Made by a program: the position numbers and the translations under genes
Assembly (NCBI GenBank): GCA_029261035.1
Contig: JAJDCD010000004.1
Span: 1 to 64,000, forward strand
Length of the DNA stretch: 64,000 nt
Direction: 5' to 3'
Source: Candidatus Omnitrophota bacterium
GTDB lineage: Bacteria > Omnitrophota > Omnitrophia > Omnitrophales > JACROU01
Shown: one piece after another, positions 55,446 to 64,000 of the stretch
How positions within the stretch are numbered: the stretch's first letter is position 1
Layout of the letters: each line of letters opens with the position of its first letter
The notes under the pieces: model-generated
Told to the model about the DNA's origin: nothing
Database searches by the model: none
The model's input: only the letters and a program-made list of their open reading frames with translations

Positions 55446-56390
55446 CTAAAAGTGATTGTACCCCTTTTTTGAAATTTTGATTTTACGAGTATCTACAGGA
55501 GATGGAAATACATTTATCCCCTTTTTCACATCAACAACTTCCCCGATACATGTCACGGGTATCTTTCCAATCAAATTAGGTATTTTGCTTAAAACCTTTG
55601 GCGAAGCTGTAAACAACAACTCAAAATCCTCTCCGTCCGTTAAAGCATGCTCGATTGGCTTTTTCCGTGATTTTTTTGATAACGTTACAGCATCTTTAGA
55701 AACGGGAATCCAATCACTAAAAATCGCTGCCCCTACCCGAGATTGTTTCGTGATGTGTCCCAAATCTTGCAGCAATCCATCCGATACATCAATCATAGCT
55801 GTAGGAGTAAAAGAAGATAATAACTTCTTCACTTCTTTAATTCTAGGACTAAAAGTTAAATGCTTTCCTAAAATAGAGCCTCCTAACAACCCTGTTACAA
55901 AAATCAGATCTCCTTTTTTCGCCCCATTTCTATAAATACATTTATTCTTAGAAACATTGCCCATTAAAGACAACGAACCCGATATCTCTTTCGAAGAAGA
56001 AACATCTCCTCCTACAAGCATAATGCTCTGCTCTTTCAAAGCTTTAACAACACCATCCAAAAAGGAATTCACCCATTTCCACTGAGTTGCGCTAGGTAAA
56101 GACAGATTGAGTAAAGCATACTGAGGAACACCCCCCATAGCAGCAATATCACTCACATTCACATTCACTAACTTCTTTCCTATTTCTATAGGTTTTTGTT
56201 TCTTAGACAGAAAATCCACCCCATCAACCAAAATATCCGAAGTCATTAACTGAACTTCATTTTTCTTTAGTGAAACAGCCGCACAATCATCCCCTATCCC
56301 TTTGAGAACAGTGGAGTGCCGTATAACTCCAATTTTTTTTTGGATGCGTTCTATTAACCCAAACTCACCCACGTCTTTCATTCTATTCAT
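55446..56390 (-). CDS. thiL: Thiamine-monophosphate kinase
   Basis: ThiL (314 residues) phosphorylates thiamine monophosphate to the active diphosphate. It belongs to the PurM/AIR-synthase-like ATP-binding fold: LIERIQKKIG, GIGDDCAAVSL, the metal-binding TSDILVDGVDF, NVNVSDIAAMGGVPQYALLN, LVGGDVSSS and MIDVSDGLLQDLGHI are all clear. It heads the thiL-tsaE-tsaB-alr run; an M50 protease gene lies 9 nt upstream in transcription order. Confidence 0.95.
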   Translation of the reverse strand: MNRMKDVGEFGLIERIQKKIGVIRHSTVLKGIGDDCAAVSLKKNEVQLMTSDILVDGVDFLSKKQKPIEIGKKLVNVNVSDIAAMGGVPQYALLNLSLPSATQWKWVNSFLDGVVKALKEQSIMLVGGDVSSSKEISGSLSLMGNVSKNKCIYRNGAKKGDLIFVTGLLGGSILGKHLTFSPRIKEVKKLLSSFTPTAMIDVSDGLLQDLGHITKQSRVGAAIFSDWIPVSKDAVTLSKKSRKKPIEHALTDGEDFELLFTASPKVLSKIPNLIGKIPVTCIGEVVDVKKGINVFPSPVDTRKIKISKKGYNHF

Positions 56391-56399
56391 ACTAAATCC

Positions 56400-57005
56400 T
56401 TAATATATAATTTTAGGCACATCGTACAATTGACAAAAAAAGTTAATTCCCGGAATCACCAATTTCTGCAGATATCCAAACCAAAATAAAACAAAAACAA
56501 TAACAACTCCCAAATACTCTATCTTCCAAATTTTTTCCGCTATCTCCGTAGGAAGCAAACCCATTAAAACCCGAGAACCATCTAAAGGCGGAATAGGCAA
56601 AAAATTAAAAACAGCTAAACCAACATTGAAATAGATACAAAAGAGCAACACCTGCATCCCAGACATCTTATAAAAAATAACCAATAAGCAAGCCAACAAT
56701 ATATTAGAAATAGGGCCCGCCACAGCCACCAAAATCATATCTTGTCTCGGGTTTTTTAAATTAAGGAAATTCACAGGCACAGGCTTAGCCATCCCTATCG
56801 GAGGTAACCCTAAAAAGAAAAGCGCGACAGGAAACACAACCGTCCAGATAGGATCAATATGCTTCAAAGGATTCAATGTCAAACGACCCAACCTTTTGGC
56901 CGTATCATCTCCCCTATAGTAAGCCACCACCCCATGAGAAACCTCATGAACCGTAATCGTCATCAAGAATATAAATATGAATAAAGAAATATTAAGAGCT
57001 GTCAT
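56400..57005 (-). CDS. Site-2-type membrane metalloprotease (M50 family)
   Basis: The 201-residue protein has about five to six membrane helices and the zinc motif HEVSH in TVHEVSHGVVAYYRGDDTAK (residues about 19-38), with the third ligand region NFLPIPPLDGSRVLMG. GPISNILLACLLVIFYKM is another family block. It is the compact M50B type (YwhC-like) without PDZ domains, which cleaves substrates within the membrane; its targets are unknown. It lies 9 nt upstream of thiL and ends the minus-strand run; a divergent plus-strand lipoprotein gene follows. Confidence 0.9.
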   Translation of the reverse strand: MTALNISLFIFIFLMTITVHEVSHGVVAYYRGDDTAKRLGRLTLNPLKHIDPIWTVVFPVALFFLGLPPIGMAKPVPVNFLNLKNPRQDMILVAVAGPISNILLACLLVIFYKMSGMQVLLFCIYFNVGLAVFNFLPIPPLDGSRVLMGLLPTEIAEKIWKIEYLGVVIVFVLFWFGYLQKLVIPGINFFCQLYDVPKIIY

Positions 57006-57086
57006 AGCTTTATATTATAACATTCCTACAAAGAGCGGAAAACTACTCAAAATAGGGTAAATAGCCCTGGGAAAGTACAATTTCTA

Positions 57087-57114
57087 TTGAATTTACATCT
57101 ATATTTGATAGGAT
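57087..57114 (+). promoter_or_regulatory. Possible promoter of the lipoprotein gene
   Basis: TTGAAT (57087-57092), 16 nt, TAGGAT (57109-57114) with an upstream TGA that gives an extended -10 pattern. It lies 48 nt before the ATG at 57162. The match is modest. Confidence 0.35.
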
Positions 57115-57161
57115 GCCGCTCTTAGGTGATAAAACTAAATTTAAAATTACAGGAGAAAAAA

Positions 57162-57542
57162 ATGAAATTTCACGAGAGTAAGTCATTCTGTTTGGTACTT
57201 ATTTTATGTGTTGCCCTCAGCGGTTGTTCTGCCTTTAGAGACTCAACGCAAAACATTAGTGTATCATCAGACCAATCCGATGCTCAGATCTTTATTAATG
57301 GTCAATTAGCCGGAACAGGTACAGCAAGTATGGCTGTAAAACGAAATGAAAATGTTCAAATTATGACTAAAAAAGATGGGTATGTAACAAGTCAAAAAAC
57401 TATAGGTAAATCTCTTAACACTACAGGTGTCCTAGATATAATCGGAGGAGTATTATTCCTAATACCCCTTTTTGGATTACTATCACCCGGCGCCTACAGT
57501 CTCGACCAAACAAACGTAAGTATAATGCTGGTTCAAGAATAA
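57162..57542 (+). CDS. Lipoprotein with PEGA-like domain and hydrophobic C-terminal segment
   Basis: The 126-residue product has a lipoprotein signal MKFHESKSFCLVLILCVALS followed by GC, so the lipobox LSGC is clear. Residues about 32-75 resemble a PEGA domain (DAQIFINGQLAGTGTASMAV), a surface carbohydrate- or wall-associated fold. A hydrophobic stretch (VLDIIGGVLFLIPLFGLLSP) follows, like a second membrane contact. The ATG at 57162 is chosen over 57126 because AGGAG lies just upstream and the signal peptide starts there. It is the only convincing plus-strand gene. A perfect hairpin follows the stop. Function is unknown. Confidence 0.85.
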   Translation: MKFHESKSFCLVLILCVALSGCSAFRDSTQNISVSSDQSDAQIFINGQLAGTGTASMAVKRNENVQIMTKKDGYVTSQKTIGKSLNTTGVLDIIGGVLFLIPLFGLLSPGAYSLDQTNVSIMLVQE

Positions 57543-57543
57543 C

Positions 57544-57584
57544 TTAAGAAGCACTCCAAGTACTACACTTGGAGTGCTTCTTAA
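57544..57584. terminator. Perfect 18-bp hairpin, bidirectional terminator
   Basis: TTAAGAAGCACTCCAAGT and its exact reverse complement flank a 5-nt loop (ACTAC). It starts 2 nt after the lipoprotein stop. The convergent minus-strand gene ends at 57649, so the symmetric hairpin may terminate both. T-runs are short on both sides. Confidence 0.8.
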
Positions 57585-57648
57585 CCCCTTAGCAACGTTA
57601 CCTGATATTAAATGTTAACAAACCAACACAAAGACCTTATGAGGAAAA

Positions 57649-57963
57649 TTATTTAGATTTTCTGAAATATGTAACTACGTCAAGGATGAATCCAAGAAAA
57701 AAACCGCTAATGCTATAAATCAAAATTGTAACTATACAGCTAACCCAAAAAAACATGCGTGGGGAAAGAAACTCATAAAAGCCCATCAACTTTGACAATT
57801 CAAACCCCAAAGACCAATGCACATATGTAAATGGAAAAGCAAAAATTAGATACGGTGCTGCAGAATGAGGACTATAGACAGAAATCAATTGATGTATAAT
57901 GAAAAAAAACAAAACAAACAGTGTAAAAACAATAGTCGATAAAAATGAAAGTTTGAACTTCAC
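57649..57963 (-). CDS. Small three-helix membrane protein, candidate immunity protein (GTG start)
   Basis: The 104-residue protein starts MKFKLSFLSTIVFTLFVLFF and has three predicted membrane helices (about 6-29, 36-54, 72-95). I do not recognise a family. Its GTG start shares one base with the TAG stop of the giant YD-repeat gene (TAGTG), with GGAGG nine nt upstream inside the giant's last codons, so it is translationally coupled. In polymorphic toxin loci a small immunity gene directly follows the toxin tip, and a membrane immunity protein fits. That role is inference. Confidence 0.65.
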   Translation of the reverse strand: MKFKLSFLSTIVFTLFVLFFFIIHQLISVYSPHSAAPYLIFAFPFTYVHWSLGFELSKLMGFYEFLSPRMFFWVSCIVTILIYSISGFFLGFILDVVTYFRKSK

Positions 57964-60900
57964 TAAGCATCCCCTCCAGCAAAACGAACCTCAATCTGAT
58001 GACCAATAATGTTATTAACTGAATTATTAGGATAGTCATCAATATGGAAAAATAAAGCGTTATCAAGTATGTTATGAAAATGAGGGCCTGTCCCAATTCT
58101 TACTTGGCTAACTTGACTACTAAATTCTTTTAAACCATTCATTAAATATCCTGTTTCTTGTACATCAAGAGCAATGCCCTCAATTGATCTCATCACAATA
58201 TCCTGTCCATTTAAATCAGTAAATGGTCGATGGTCCCCTCCTAACATAAGGCTATTCCTGTCACGACTATTTGTAATGCCTTCTTTATGTATCATATGCT
58301 CTAAAAGTCCACTTGTGTTTCCTGAATACAAATAAAATTTGCTATTCGGATATTTTTCTAGCACTCTGACAAACTCTTCACGATTTCTAGGGGTATTAAT
58401 TATACTCCAATTGTCTTCACCAACAGTATCTCTAATTTGATTTTGCATTTCTACATTACTAACATCTAAGTACTGTTCTACAGTATAAATTTCTGGGTGC
58501 ATTTCTGGAGAAGAAACATCAAAATTTTCTAATTCCAAAACATTAAACATTACTTCTTCTGGTGTCCAAAAATCATGTTTTTTTCTGCCAACAATGGAAT
58601 CATAAGCACTTTCATCTAATTGATTATAAATTACTGGTAGCATTTGATTAAAAACAGGCTCTACTACTCCAATTACACCAGGTGAATTTAAAATTTGCGT
58701 CGATACTCCATGATTCAAAGCATTGAGTATAGTTGTAATGTTTTCTACTGTAGTCCCTGACCAGTTTCCTGACTCAATTTCTAATCCAATAGTTTTATCT
58801 AATAAATAAATCTTCCCATCTTTTATTTCACTACCCCCGCCAACCCCAACAACGCCTGAGTTTAAAGGTTCTATGGTGAGAAAATTATATCCTTGGTCAC
58901 CTTGAACTTGAATCTGAGACAGTTCATTATTTTGGTAACTATAGTTTAGAGTTGTTCCCTCTGAAATTTGTTCAGCAAAAGCAACATTGCCTATTGAAAA
59001 AAGTCCTGTTGATGTTCTTTTGACGTTTTCATAAATTTCTGTGGAAATTTTACCCTTAATGTTTTTGGTAATAGTTATGTTATTACTTCCTAACACACTC
59101 TCAACATTAATGGTATCTCCCGAATTATTTGAATATATTGTCGTTACAAAACCATTTTGATCCGTCAAACTTCCTATTTTCTGCCAGCCGGATGCTCCAG
59201 TGAAGGAGTTAGCTTCATGCAACACTTCTTGAGTTTCTCGACTAAAAAGCCCTCCGAAAAATTCTACTGTTTTATCAAACCCCTTTTGAAGGACTTCTAC
59301 TCCAAAAGAAATAGCATTTTGTGCTCCGTTTATTACTTTTGAAGCTAATGTTTGTGCTGTGTTGGTTATTCTTTGAAATAAACTACTTCCTAATTGATTT
59401 GCATCCGTTTGATCCGCATTTGGAATAGACGCATTATTTACTAGGAGTTGTCCTAGCAATCCTGAAACAAGTCCACCTACTTCTAAAGGCGCTCCTGCTC
59501 TGTTAAGGCCGATGTTGGCTCCTACTGAAACGAGCCCTGCAGCTGTTTGGGTATTAAATAGAGCATCTTTAATACTGCTAAATAATCCTGCACTAGGATT
59601 TGCAATGCCTTGAATACCTCCGCTGATGGTTACTCGTATCGGTATGGAGAGTAATGATGTCAGTTCTGAACTAGCACCTAAAGCATCCAATCCTGTGATG
59701 GCTATGTCACCAAGAATATTCTTAGCGGTTCCACTTTGTAAGAAATCAAGACTACCGCTGAGATCAAACCCACCGAGTCCAAAACCTGAAAACAAACTAG
59801 CTCCACTCGAAATTAAACTAATGGCTGTTGGGTTCAGGTCGGTATGTCTAGAAAGAATCCCATTAACCCCGTTCCCTACTAAAGCTAGACTTGCTCCTGC
59901 TGAAAAGGGTGCAGCAACAATACCACCGACGATTTTAATACTGTCAAAGACCGTTCGAAATACTTTTGTGTTTAATACATTATCATATAGTGTATCGGCA
60001 ACTTTCTTGGCACCTCTTATAACTTTATGTCCTATTTTACCAAGAAATGGGATTACCTTACCAATACCACTGGCTATTTTATCTAATCCATTAAAGAAGT
60101 TGTCTTTAAAAATGCCAACAGCTGAGATTAAATCCAAGCTGGCTATAGAGCTTATAAGATTGACTGTGCTATTAAATGCCTGCTTAAAACTACCTGTCGA
60201 AATTAAACTAAAAGCAAAATTAGCCAATGCTGATATGGCTCCAAATACGAGACCCGCAAGAACAATGGCTGTGATTCCGAAAAAAGCGCCTCTTATTTGA
60301 GTTTGTTCAATTTCTGTCAGCTCACGAATTTCATTGTTTTGATTTTCTGATGGTGGTGCTCGAGTGCTTAAAACAACTCCTTCCCAATCCGTTAAAAACT
60401 CATCTTTGGTCAATGTGACTATTTCCAAATTATCTTCTGGGCCGTGACCTGGGTTTCTATAAACGATACCCTCTTCCGTTACTTGAGTGAGTTCGATGTA
60501 ATGATTTCCATCAATATGTGCAATAACACTCATTTCACAATCAGGACCTTGTTCTGAACAAGCTTCTTGATACATAGCTCTCAGAGATTCATAATTAAGA
60601 TTTAAGGCATGTACACCCTCACCTCTATCCTCTCCCTCTGAAGAGGGAGAGGAAGATAAAACTCTTTCCGCATAGCGTTTCATGGAGAAAAGGCTGATAA
60701 CTAAATCACCTTCTTCTAATGGCGTTAGTATTCCTTTTAAGATGTCCATCACGATTAAATCCCTAGCTAAGGTAACTCGATCTGGAGATTGCCACGCACC
60801 ATTGTCATTGCTCGCAATGACAGAATCTTCCAATAAAGCTTCTAAAGCAAGAAAGGCAGATTGTCCAAAGTGAAGGTCTTGATTATCCAAATATTCTAAA

Positions 60901-63900
60901 ATAGATTCTGCTTCACCTTCTGTTAAAGAAAGGGCTTCCTCTGAAGTTAAATTTAAATCTGAAAGTATATTCTCTTTATCACCCTCGGTTCCATTCAGAT
61001 ACGTTTCTATCAAAGTTCTAACAGAGTCTTTAATGGAGTTTACTTCTAACGTACGGTCTGCTCTTTCTGTTGAATTAAGCAGTATCGTTGCTAAGGTGCC
61101 AGGCACCTCACTTTTAGTGAGAGAGCCAGGCACTTGAGATATCCAATAATTAATTTCATCTTGAGAGGGATCTCGACCCAATTGAGTTCTGAATTGATGT
61201 AAGATAATGGGTGTTAATTCTTGTAATAAGATCTCGTGTTCGATCTGCTCTTTATCTTGCAAGACTTGAAGATTTGCAGTATCTACTTCTAATTGAATGT
61301 CATCATAAGCCGTGGCTACATTTTGATCCAAATCACGTAAAGCCTGACTTCTCGTTTCAGCAAGGTCAAAAATCATTTGTTCGACAGTCGCTACCTGCGA
61401 ATCGATACTCCCCAGAACATCTGCAATTTGGCTTTTAACCTCTTTGCCTGCTCTTTTTGGAATTTCTATAGATGAGACCTCGTTTCTTTGACCTAAAAGT
61501 CTATCGCGTTCTCTAATTAAACGTTCTAAATTAGCTTCATAACTACCTTCAATCGTCTCATGTACGATAAACTCCCTTTCTGCAACGACTGCCAAAGCTT
61601 CTGCTCTCTTAATTTCAATATCGGTGTTAATTAAAGAAATTTCTCGTTCCAGAGCTGCCCTTGTTTGAACCATCGTGATTTTTGCTGGGTTACCTTCACT
61701 GTCGTACTCGTACTGTATTTGAGTATTGCCTTCACCATCTACAACTTCTTCCAACAAACCATTATCGTCATAAAGAGAAACGGTATTATCTGCTTTCCAT
61801 TCGGTAATAGGTTCTCCTTCTAAGGTGAACTCCCCTAAAACAGAGGTTTCTGGATCTAGTTGATACTCTAATTGTTTTGATTGAATCAATTGATAGGCAT
61901 TCACCGCCTCTTGATAATGAAAGTCCAACGCGTCTACGGCACTTTTAGAATTAAAGTCTTTCGTTAAACCTGTCGTCGATCGGAGTTGTTTTGGAACTCC
62001 ATTTTCATATTCAATCTCAATTCCATCAGGGTAGACAATCAATGCTTTTTGATTACCCTCTATTTCCTCCCAAAATATTTGAGAGTCATCCTCTAAAATA
62101 AGCTGCGTAAGAACCCCTTCTTCATATGAAGCTTTAGGTGCATTGGGATTAATCGCTTTCTCGATCAATTTAACGCGATGAATCTTTTCTTTGGATGTAT
62201 CTTGAACAATCTCGACTTGATGTTCCTCAAAACCTTCTGCATTCAGGGATACGGTATCAATCACTTTGTCGGGATAAACGTACTCATGCTGATATCTCAA
62301 CCCATTAGGCAATGTATGAAATAAAAGAGCACCTTCTTCACTGTACTCTTCGCGGATGCCATTACTTTGAATCACAACTTCTCTATCTTCAACTCGTTCA
62401 TGCTGAAAAACCTGTTTAACACTTCCTTTATATTGCAACGAAGAAGACGTTAATTTTCCATGTTCATCATATTGATAAACGGTTTCTATTCCATTGGGTT
62501 TTACCGTACTCATCAGCAAGGAATCTAAATACCGTTCTTTTATTCCTGTTTCTGGATCCTCAATCACTGTGATTTCCCTGCCTAAAGCATCAAATTCATA
62601 ACTGTAGTTTAAACTAGGCTTGTTTTCTCTAGAAACCTCTCGAATTCTTCCATAAGCATATTCCACTAACGCATCTGGGGTTTCATTAAAGTGGTTAAAA
62701 TTAGCCCCTTCGCTTAGGTTTCCACTTTCATCATAAGACAGTTCCAAGATAGAACCATCTTGATGTCTAATTTGTGTGATATTACCATTGCTAATTTCCG
62801 CAACCCTTCCATCTGCCGTTTCCACCTGTGTCGCTTTTCCTTCGTCAGAATATCGAAGCACTGTTCTTGCTTTTAATATTTCGCTTTCATGTACTAAAGA
62901 CAGATCCTTTTGAACAATCAATTCATCACGATCATTTACAGATTGAGGAATAAGACTTAAATTAACTGATTGTGTTATGGATGGGATTTGGTTCTGAGTA
63001 ATAAATAGGTCGGTCATCCAATCACTAGCACTTACTTTTCTTTGATTGACCCATGTAATATTATCAACCAAGATTTCGTTATTCGAAGAGTTTAGAGAAT
63101 TAACTGTAACAGTGTCTGAAACCGTAACAGAATCTAATGGAAGGTAGAAATCTTTCCATTCGTTTCCTACATTATTGAGAGTGAATTCAGCATCGCCAAC
63201 CGTAACGATAACGGTCTCTAACTCACTCGACATTAGATCTTCTTGTTTTAAACTAACGTGAAGATACTCATAATCTTCTCCATTCCCTTCACTACGCGCA
63301 ATTAAAGAATCCATATGCATTGCTCTAAGCGGTTCAAAACCATTTCCATTATTAAACTGAACTAACCATTCTTCATTTCCTGGTTGATAAATAATACGAT
63401 CGACTAAGCTATCTCCATTAATATCAATCAGTTCATTTTGAATCAGAGGAATACCGTTATTGGTACTTAACGTAGAGTGCCAAAGCTCGTTGTCTGCACG
63501 GATTCCTATTGTCTCTGATCCGTAATTTTCAACCCCTTGCCACTGAACAGCTTCATTAAAGCCGCTGCCATTATTCAGCTCGACCCACCAAAAAGTAGGG
63601 CTGTTTTCTGAAGATACTGTTTGATCCACAGTAATACGATCGATCAGGCCATCTCCATTGATATCCATAGACTCAACCCAAACCTGCCTATTGTTTTCTA
63701 CATATCGAATGCTTGAAGCAACATCAATCTCAGCAACCCCATCAAGTAAACGAACATCATCATCCCAGAGAATCGAATCATCAAAGCCTTCTCCATTATT
63801 TATCTGCACATACCATTCCATACCTAATGTAGGGTCAGAAACATCGTTCCATTGGTTAAATACACGATCTGTTCTGCCATCTCCGTTCATATCTTGAAGC

Positions 63901-64000
63901 GTACTTAACAAAGCTGCTTTCTGTTCCGTTGTAACGGATAAAGATCCATCTAAATCATGTTCTTGATAATAAAATTCATTAACAACGTTATCCCAGACAA
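57963..64000 (-). CDS. Giant FG-GAP/YD-repeat (RHS-like) protein, 5' end outside the window
   Basis: The frame stays open from 63911 to the right edge (reading WDNVVNEFYYQEHDLDGSL before the TTG at 63911), so this is a partial gene of more than 2010 codons. In order: three or more FG-GAP/EF-like calcium repeats (DMNGDGRTDR, DINGDGLIDR, DINGDSLVDR; 63400-63900); YD/RHS-type repeats (YSYEFDALGREITVIEDPET, YQYDEHGKLTSS; about 62300-62870); a coiled coil (about 61250-61680); a DUF4214-like segment (GRDPSQDEINYW; about 61060-61200); a C39-like peptidase segment (DGNHYIELTQVTEEGIVYRN; about 60360-60560) whose catalytic cysteine I could not place; a long hydrophobic/glycine-rich stretch (about 59400-60300); and a C-terminal region of about 240 residues with no recognised family. 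Such proteins are surface-associated or secreted. The tip and coupled small gene suggest a polymorphic toxin. Confidence 0.8.
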   Translation of the reverse strand, partial: VWDNVVNEFYYQEHDLDGSLSVTTEQKAALLSTLQDMNGDGRTDRVFNQWNDVSDPTLGMEWYVQINNGEGFDDSILWDDDVRLLDGVAEIDVASSIRYVENNRQVWVESMDINGDGLIDRITVDQTVSSENSPTFWWVELNNGSGFNEAVQWQGVENYGSETIGIRADNELWHSTLSTNNGIPLIQNELIDINGDSLVDRIIYQPGNEEWLVQFNNGNGFEPLRAMHMDSLIARSEGNGEDYEYLHVSLKQEDLMSSELETVIVTVGDAEFTLNNVGNEWKDFYLPLDSVTVSDTVTVNSLNSSNNEILVDNITWVNQRKVSASDWMTDLFITQNQIPSITQSVNLSLIPQSVNDRDELIVQKDLSLVHESEILKARTVLRYSDEGKATQVETADGRVAEISNGNITQIRHQDGSILELSYDESGNLSEGANFNHFNETPDALVEYAYGRIREVSRENKPSLNYSYEFDALGREITVIEDPETGIKERYLDSLLMSTVKPNGIETVYQYDEHGKLTSSSLQYKGSVKQVFQHERVEDREVVIQSNGIREEYSEEGALLFHTLPNGLRYQHEYVYPDKVIDTVSLNAEGFEEHQVEIVQDTSKEKIHRVKLIEKAINPNAPKASYEEGVLTQLILEDDSQIFWEEIEGNQKALIVYPDGIEIEYENGVPKQLRSTTGLTKDFNSKSAVDALDFHYQEAVNAYQLIQSKQLEYQLDPETSVLGEFTLEGEPITEWKADNTVSLYDDNGLLEEVVDGEGNTQIQYEYDSEGNPAKITMVQTRAALEREISLINTDIEIKRAEALAVVAEREFIVHETIEGSYEANLERLIRERDRLLGQRNEVSSIEIPKRAGKEVKSQIADVLGSIDSQVATVEQMIFDLAETRSQALRDLDQNVATAYDDIQLEVDTANLQVLQDKEQIEHEILLQELTPIILHQFRTQLGRDPSQDEINYWISQVPGSLTKSEVPGTLATILLNSTERADRTLEVNSIKDSVRTLIETYLNGTEGDKENILSDLNLTSEEALSLTEGEAESILEYLDNQDLHFGQSAFLALEALLEDSVIASNDNGAWQSPDRVTLARDLIVMDILKGILTPLEEGDLVISLFSMKRYAERVLSSSPSSEGEDRGEGVHALNLNYESLRAMYQEACSEQGPDCEMSVIAHIDGNHYIELTQVTEEGIVYRNPGHGPEDNLEIVTLTKDEFLTDWEGVVLSTRAPPSENQNNEIRELTEIEQTQIRGAFFGITAIVLAGLVFGAISALANFAFSLISTGSFKQAFNSTVNLISSIASLDLISAVGIFKDNFFNGLDKIASGIGKVIPFLGKIGHKVIRGAKKVADTLYDNVLNTKVFRTVFDSIKIVGGIVAAPFSAGASLALVGNGVNGILSRHTDLNPTAISLISSGASLFSGFGLGGFDLSGSLDFLQSGTAKNILGDIAITGLDALGASSELTSLLSIPIRVTISGGIQGIANPSAGLFSSIKDALFNTQTAAGLVSVGANIGLNRAGAPLEVGGLVSGLLGQLLVNNASIPNADQTDANQLGSSLFQRITNTAQTLASKVINGAQNAISFGVEVLQKGFDKTVEFFGGLFSRETQEVLHEANSFTGASGWQKIGSLTDQNGFVTTIYSNNSGDTINVESVLGSNNITITKNIKGKISTEIYENVKRTSTGLFSIGNVAFAEQISEGTTLNYSYQNNELSQIQVQGDQGYNFLTIEPLNSGVVGVGGGSEIKDGKIYLLDKTIGLEIESGNWSGTTVENITTILNALNHGVSTQILNSPGVIGVVEPVFNQMLPVIYNQLDESAYDSIVGRKKHDFWTPEEVMFNVLELENFDVSSPEMHPEIYTVEQYLDVSNVEMQNQIRDTVGEDNWSIINTPRNREEFVRVLEKYPNSKFYLYSGNTSGLLEHMIHKEGITNSRDRNSLMLGGDHRPFTDLNGQDIVMRSIEGIALDVQETGYLMNGLKEFSSQVSQVRIGTGPHFHNILDNALFFHIDDYPNNSVNNIIGHQIEVRFAGGDA
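60628..60653. repeat. In-frame palindrome inside the giant YD-repeat gene
   Basis: TCCTCTCCCTCT, GA, AGAGGGAGAGGA: a 12-bp-arm palindrome of the CTCTCCC type that is dispersed in many genomes. It is translated as SSSPSSEGEDRGEG within the giant protein, just before the C39-like segment. Confidence 0.8.
60785..60824. repeat. In-frame family B repeat fragment inside the giant gene
   Basis: GAGATTGCCACGCACC followed by GTCATTGCTCGCAATGAC matches the right half of the 110-bp element at 24044-24153. It is translated as part of VIASNDNGAWQSP without breaking the frame. Confidence 0.8.
61093..61135. repeat. In-frame GGTGCCAGGCACC repeat inside the giant gene
   Basis: AGGTGCCAGGCACCT, then TCACTTTTAGTGA, then AGCCAGGCACTT: nested palindromes of the GTGCCAGGCAC type. 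Translated as SQVPGSLTKSEVPGTL within the DUF4214-like segment. Confidence 0.8.

Noticed and set aside
59626-60300. Plus-strand 224-codon open frame
   Set aside because: It is antisense to the hydrophobic, glycine-rich part of the giant YD-repeat gene; its composition is that of a shadow frame.

Overview
The window comes from an A+T-rich bacterium with a Gram-negative-type envelope: it encodes an LptF/LptG-type LPS permease, a lipobox lipoprotein and several proteins with signal peptides. A CIRCE-controlled chaperonin locus, a lysine-rich sigma-70 and three giant genes within 36 kb point towards the PVC side of the tree, most plausibly the candidate phylum Omnitrophota (OP3), which is known for giant proteins. 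That placement is inference, not something the sequence proves. Almost every gene is on the minus strand.

Layout. 1-8.3 kb, read right to left: rpsB-tsf-pyrH-frr, then rplU-rpmA, obgE-proB-proA-nadD, a tRNA-Thr and the start of tuf. 8.4-24 kb: RNase P RNA, an LPS-export permease, the dnaG-rpoD pair, a CvpA-like protein, rsmE-mtaB, a cold-shock protein, an HU/IHF protein, dnaE, guaA and a guaB3-type IMP dehydrogenase relative. 24-28.3 kb: two groEL genes around a single groES, with a perfect CIRCE operator and a good sigma-70 promoter ahead of the first groEL. 51-57 kb: a HAMP membrane protein, coaX, birA, alr, tsaB-tsaE, thiL and a site-2-type protease, followed by the only clear plus-strand gene (a lipoprotein).

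The most unusual part is 28.4-50.6 kb: two adjacent, same-strand giant genes (about 4708 and 2566 codons). Both start with a signal peptide and a TraB/ChaN-like module of about 630-700 residues, and both end with the same module of about 320-330 residues. Between these shared ends lie enzymes of gluconeogenesis: glucose-6-phosphate isomerase and PEP synthase in one; a partial GAPDH, a complete GAPDH and a decayed GlpX-type fructose-bisphosphatase in the other. A short motif ending in SLG (usually ASSLG) recurs at module borders and may mark linkers or processing sites. I know of no described system that matches.

At the right edge a third giant gene (5' end outside the window) encodes an FG-GAP/YD-repeat (RHS-like) protein with a C39-like segment and a distinct C-terminal tip. 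A small membrane protein is translationally coupled to it, which resembles a polymorphic toxin and its immunity protein.

At least seven families of short palindromic dispersed repeats lie between genes, in 5' leaders and, in three places, in frame inside the third giant gene. Several create false upstream starts, so I moved the starts of groEL, groES, dnaE, coaX and others. No CRISPR array, transposase or rRNA gene was seen.
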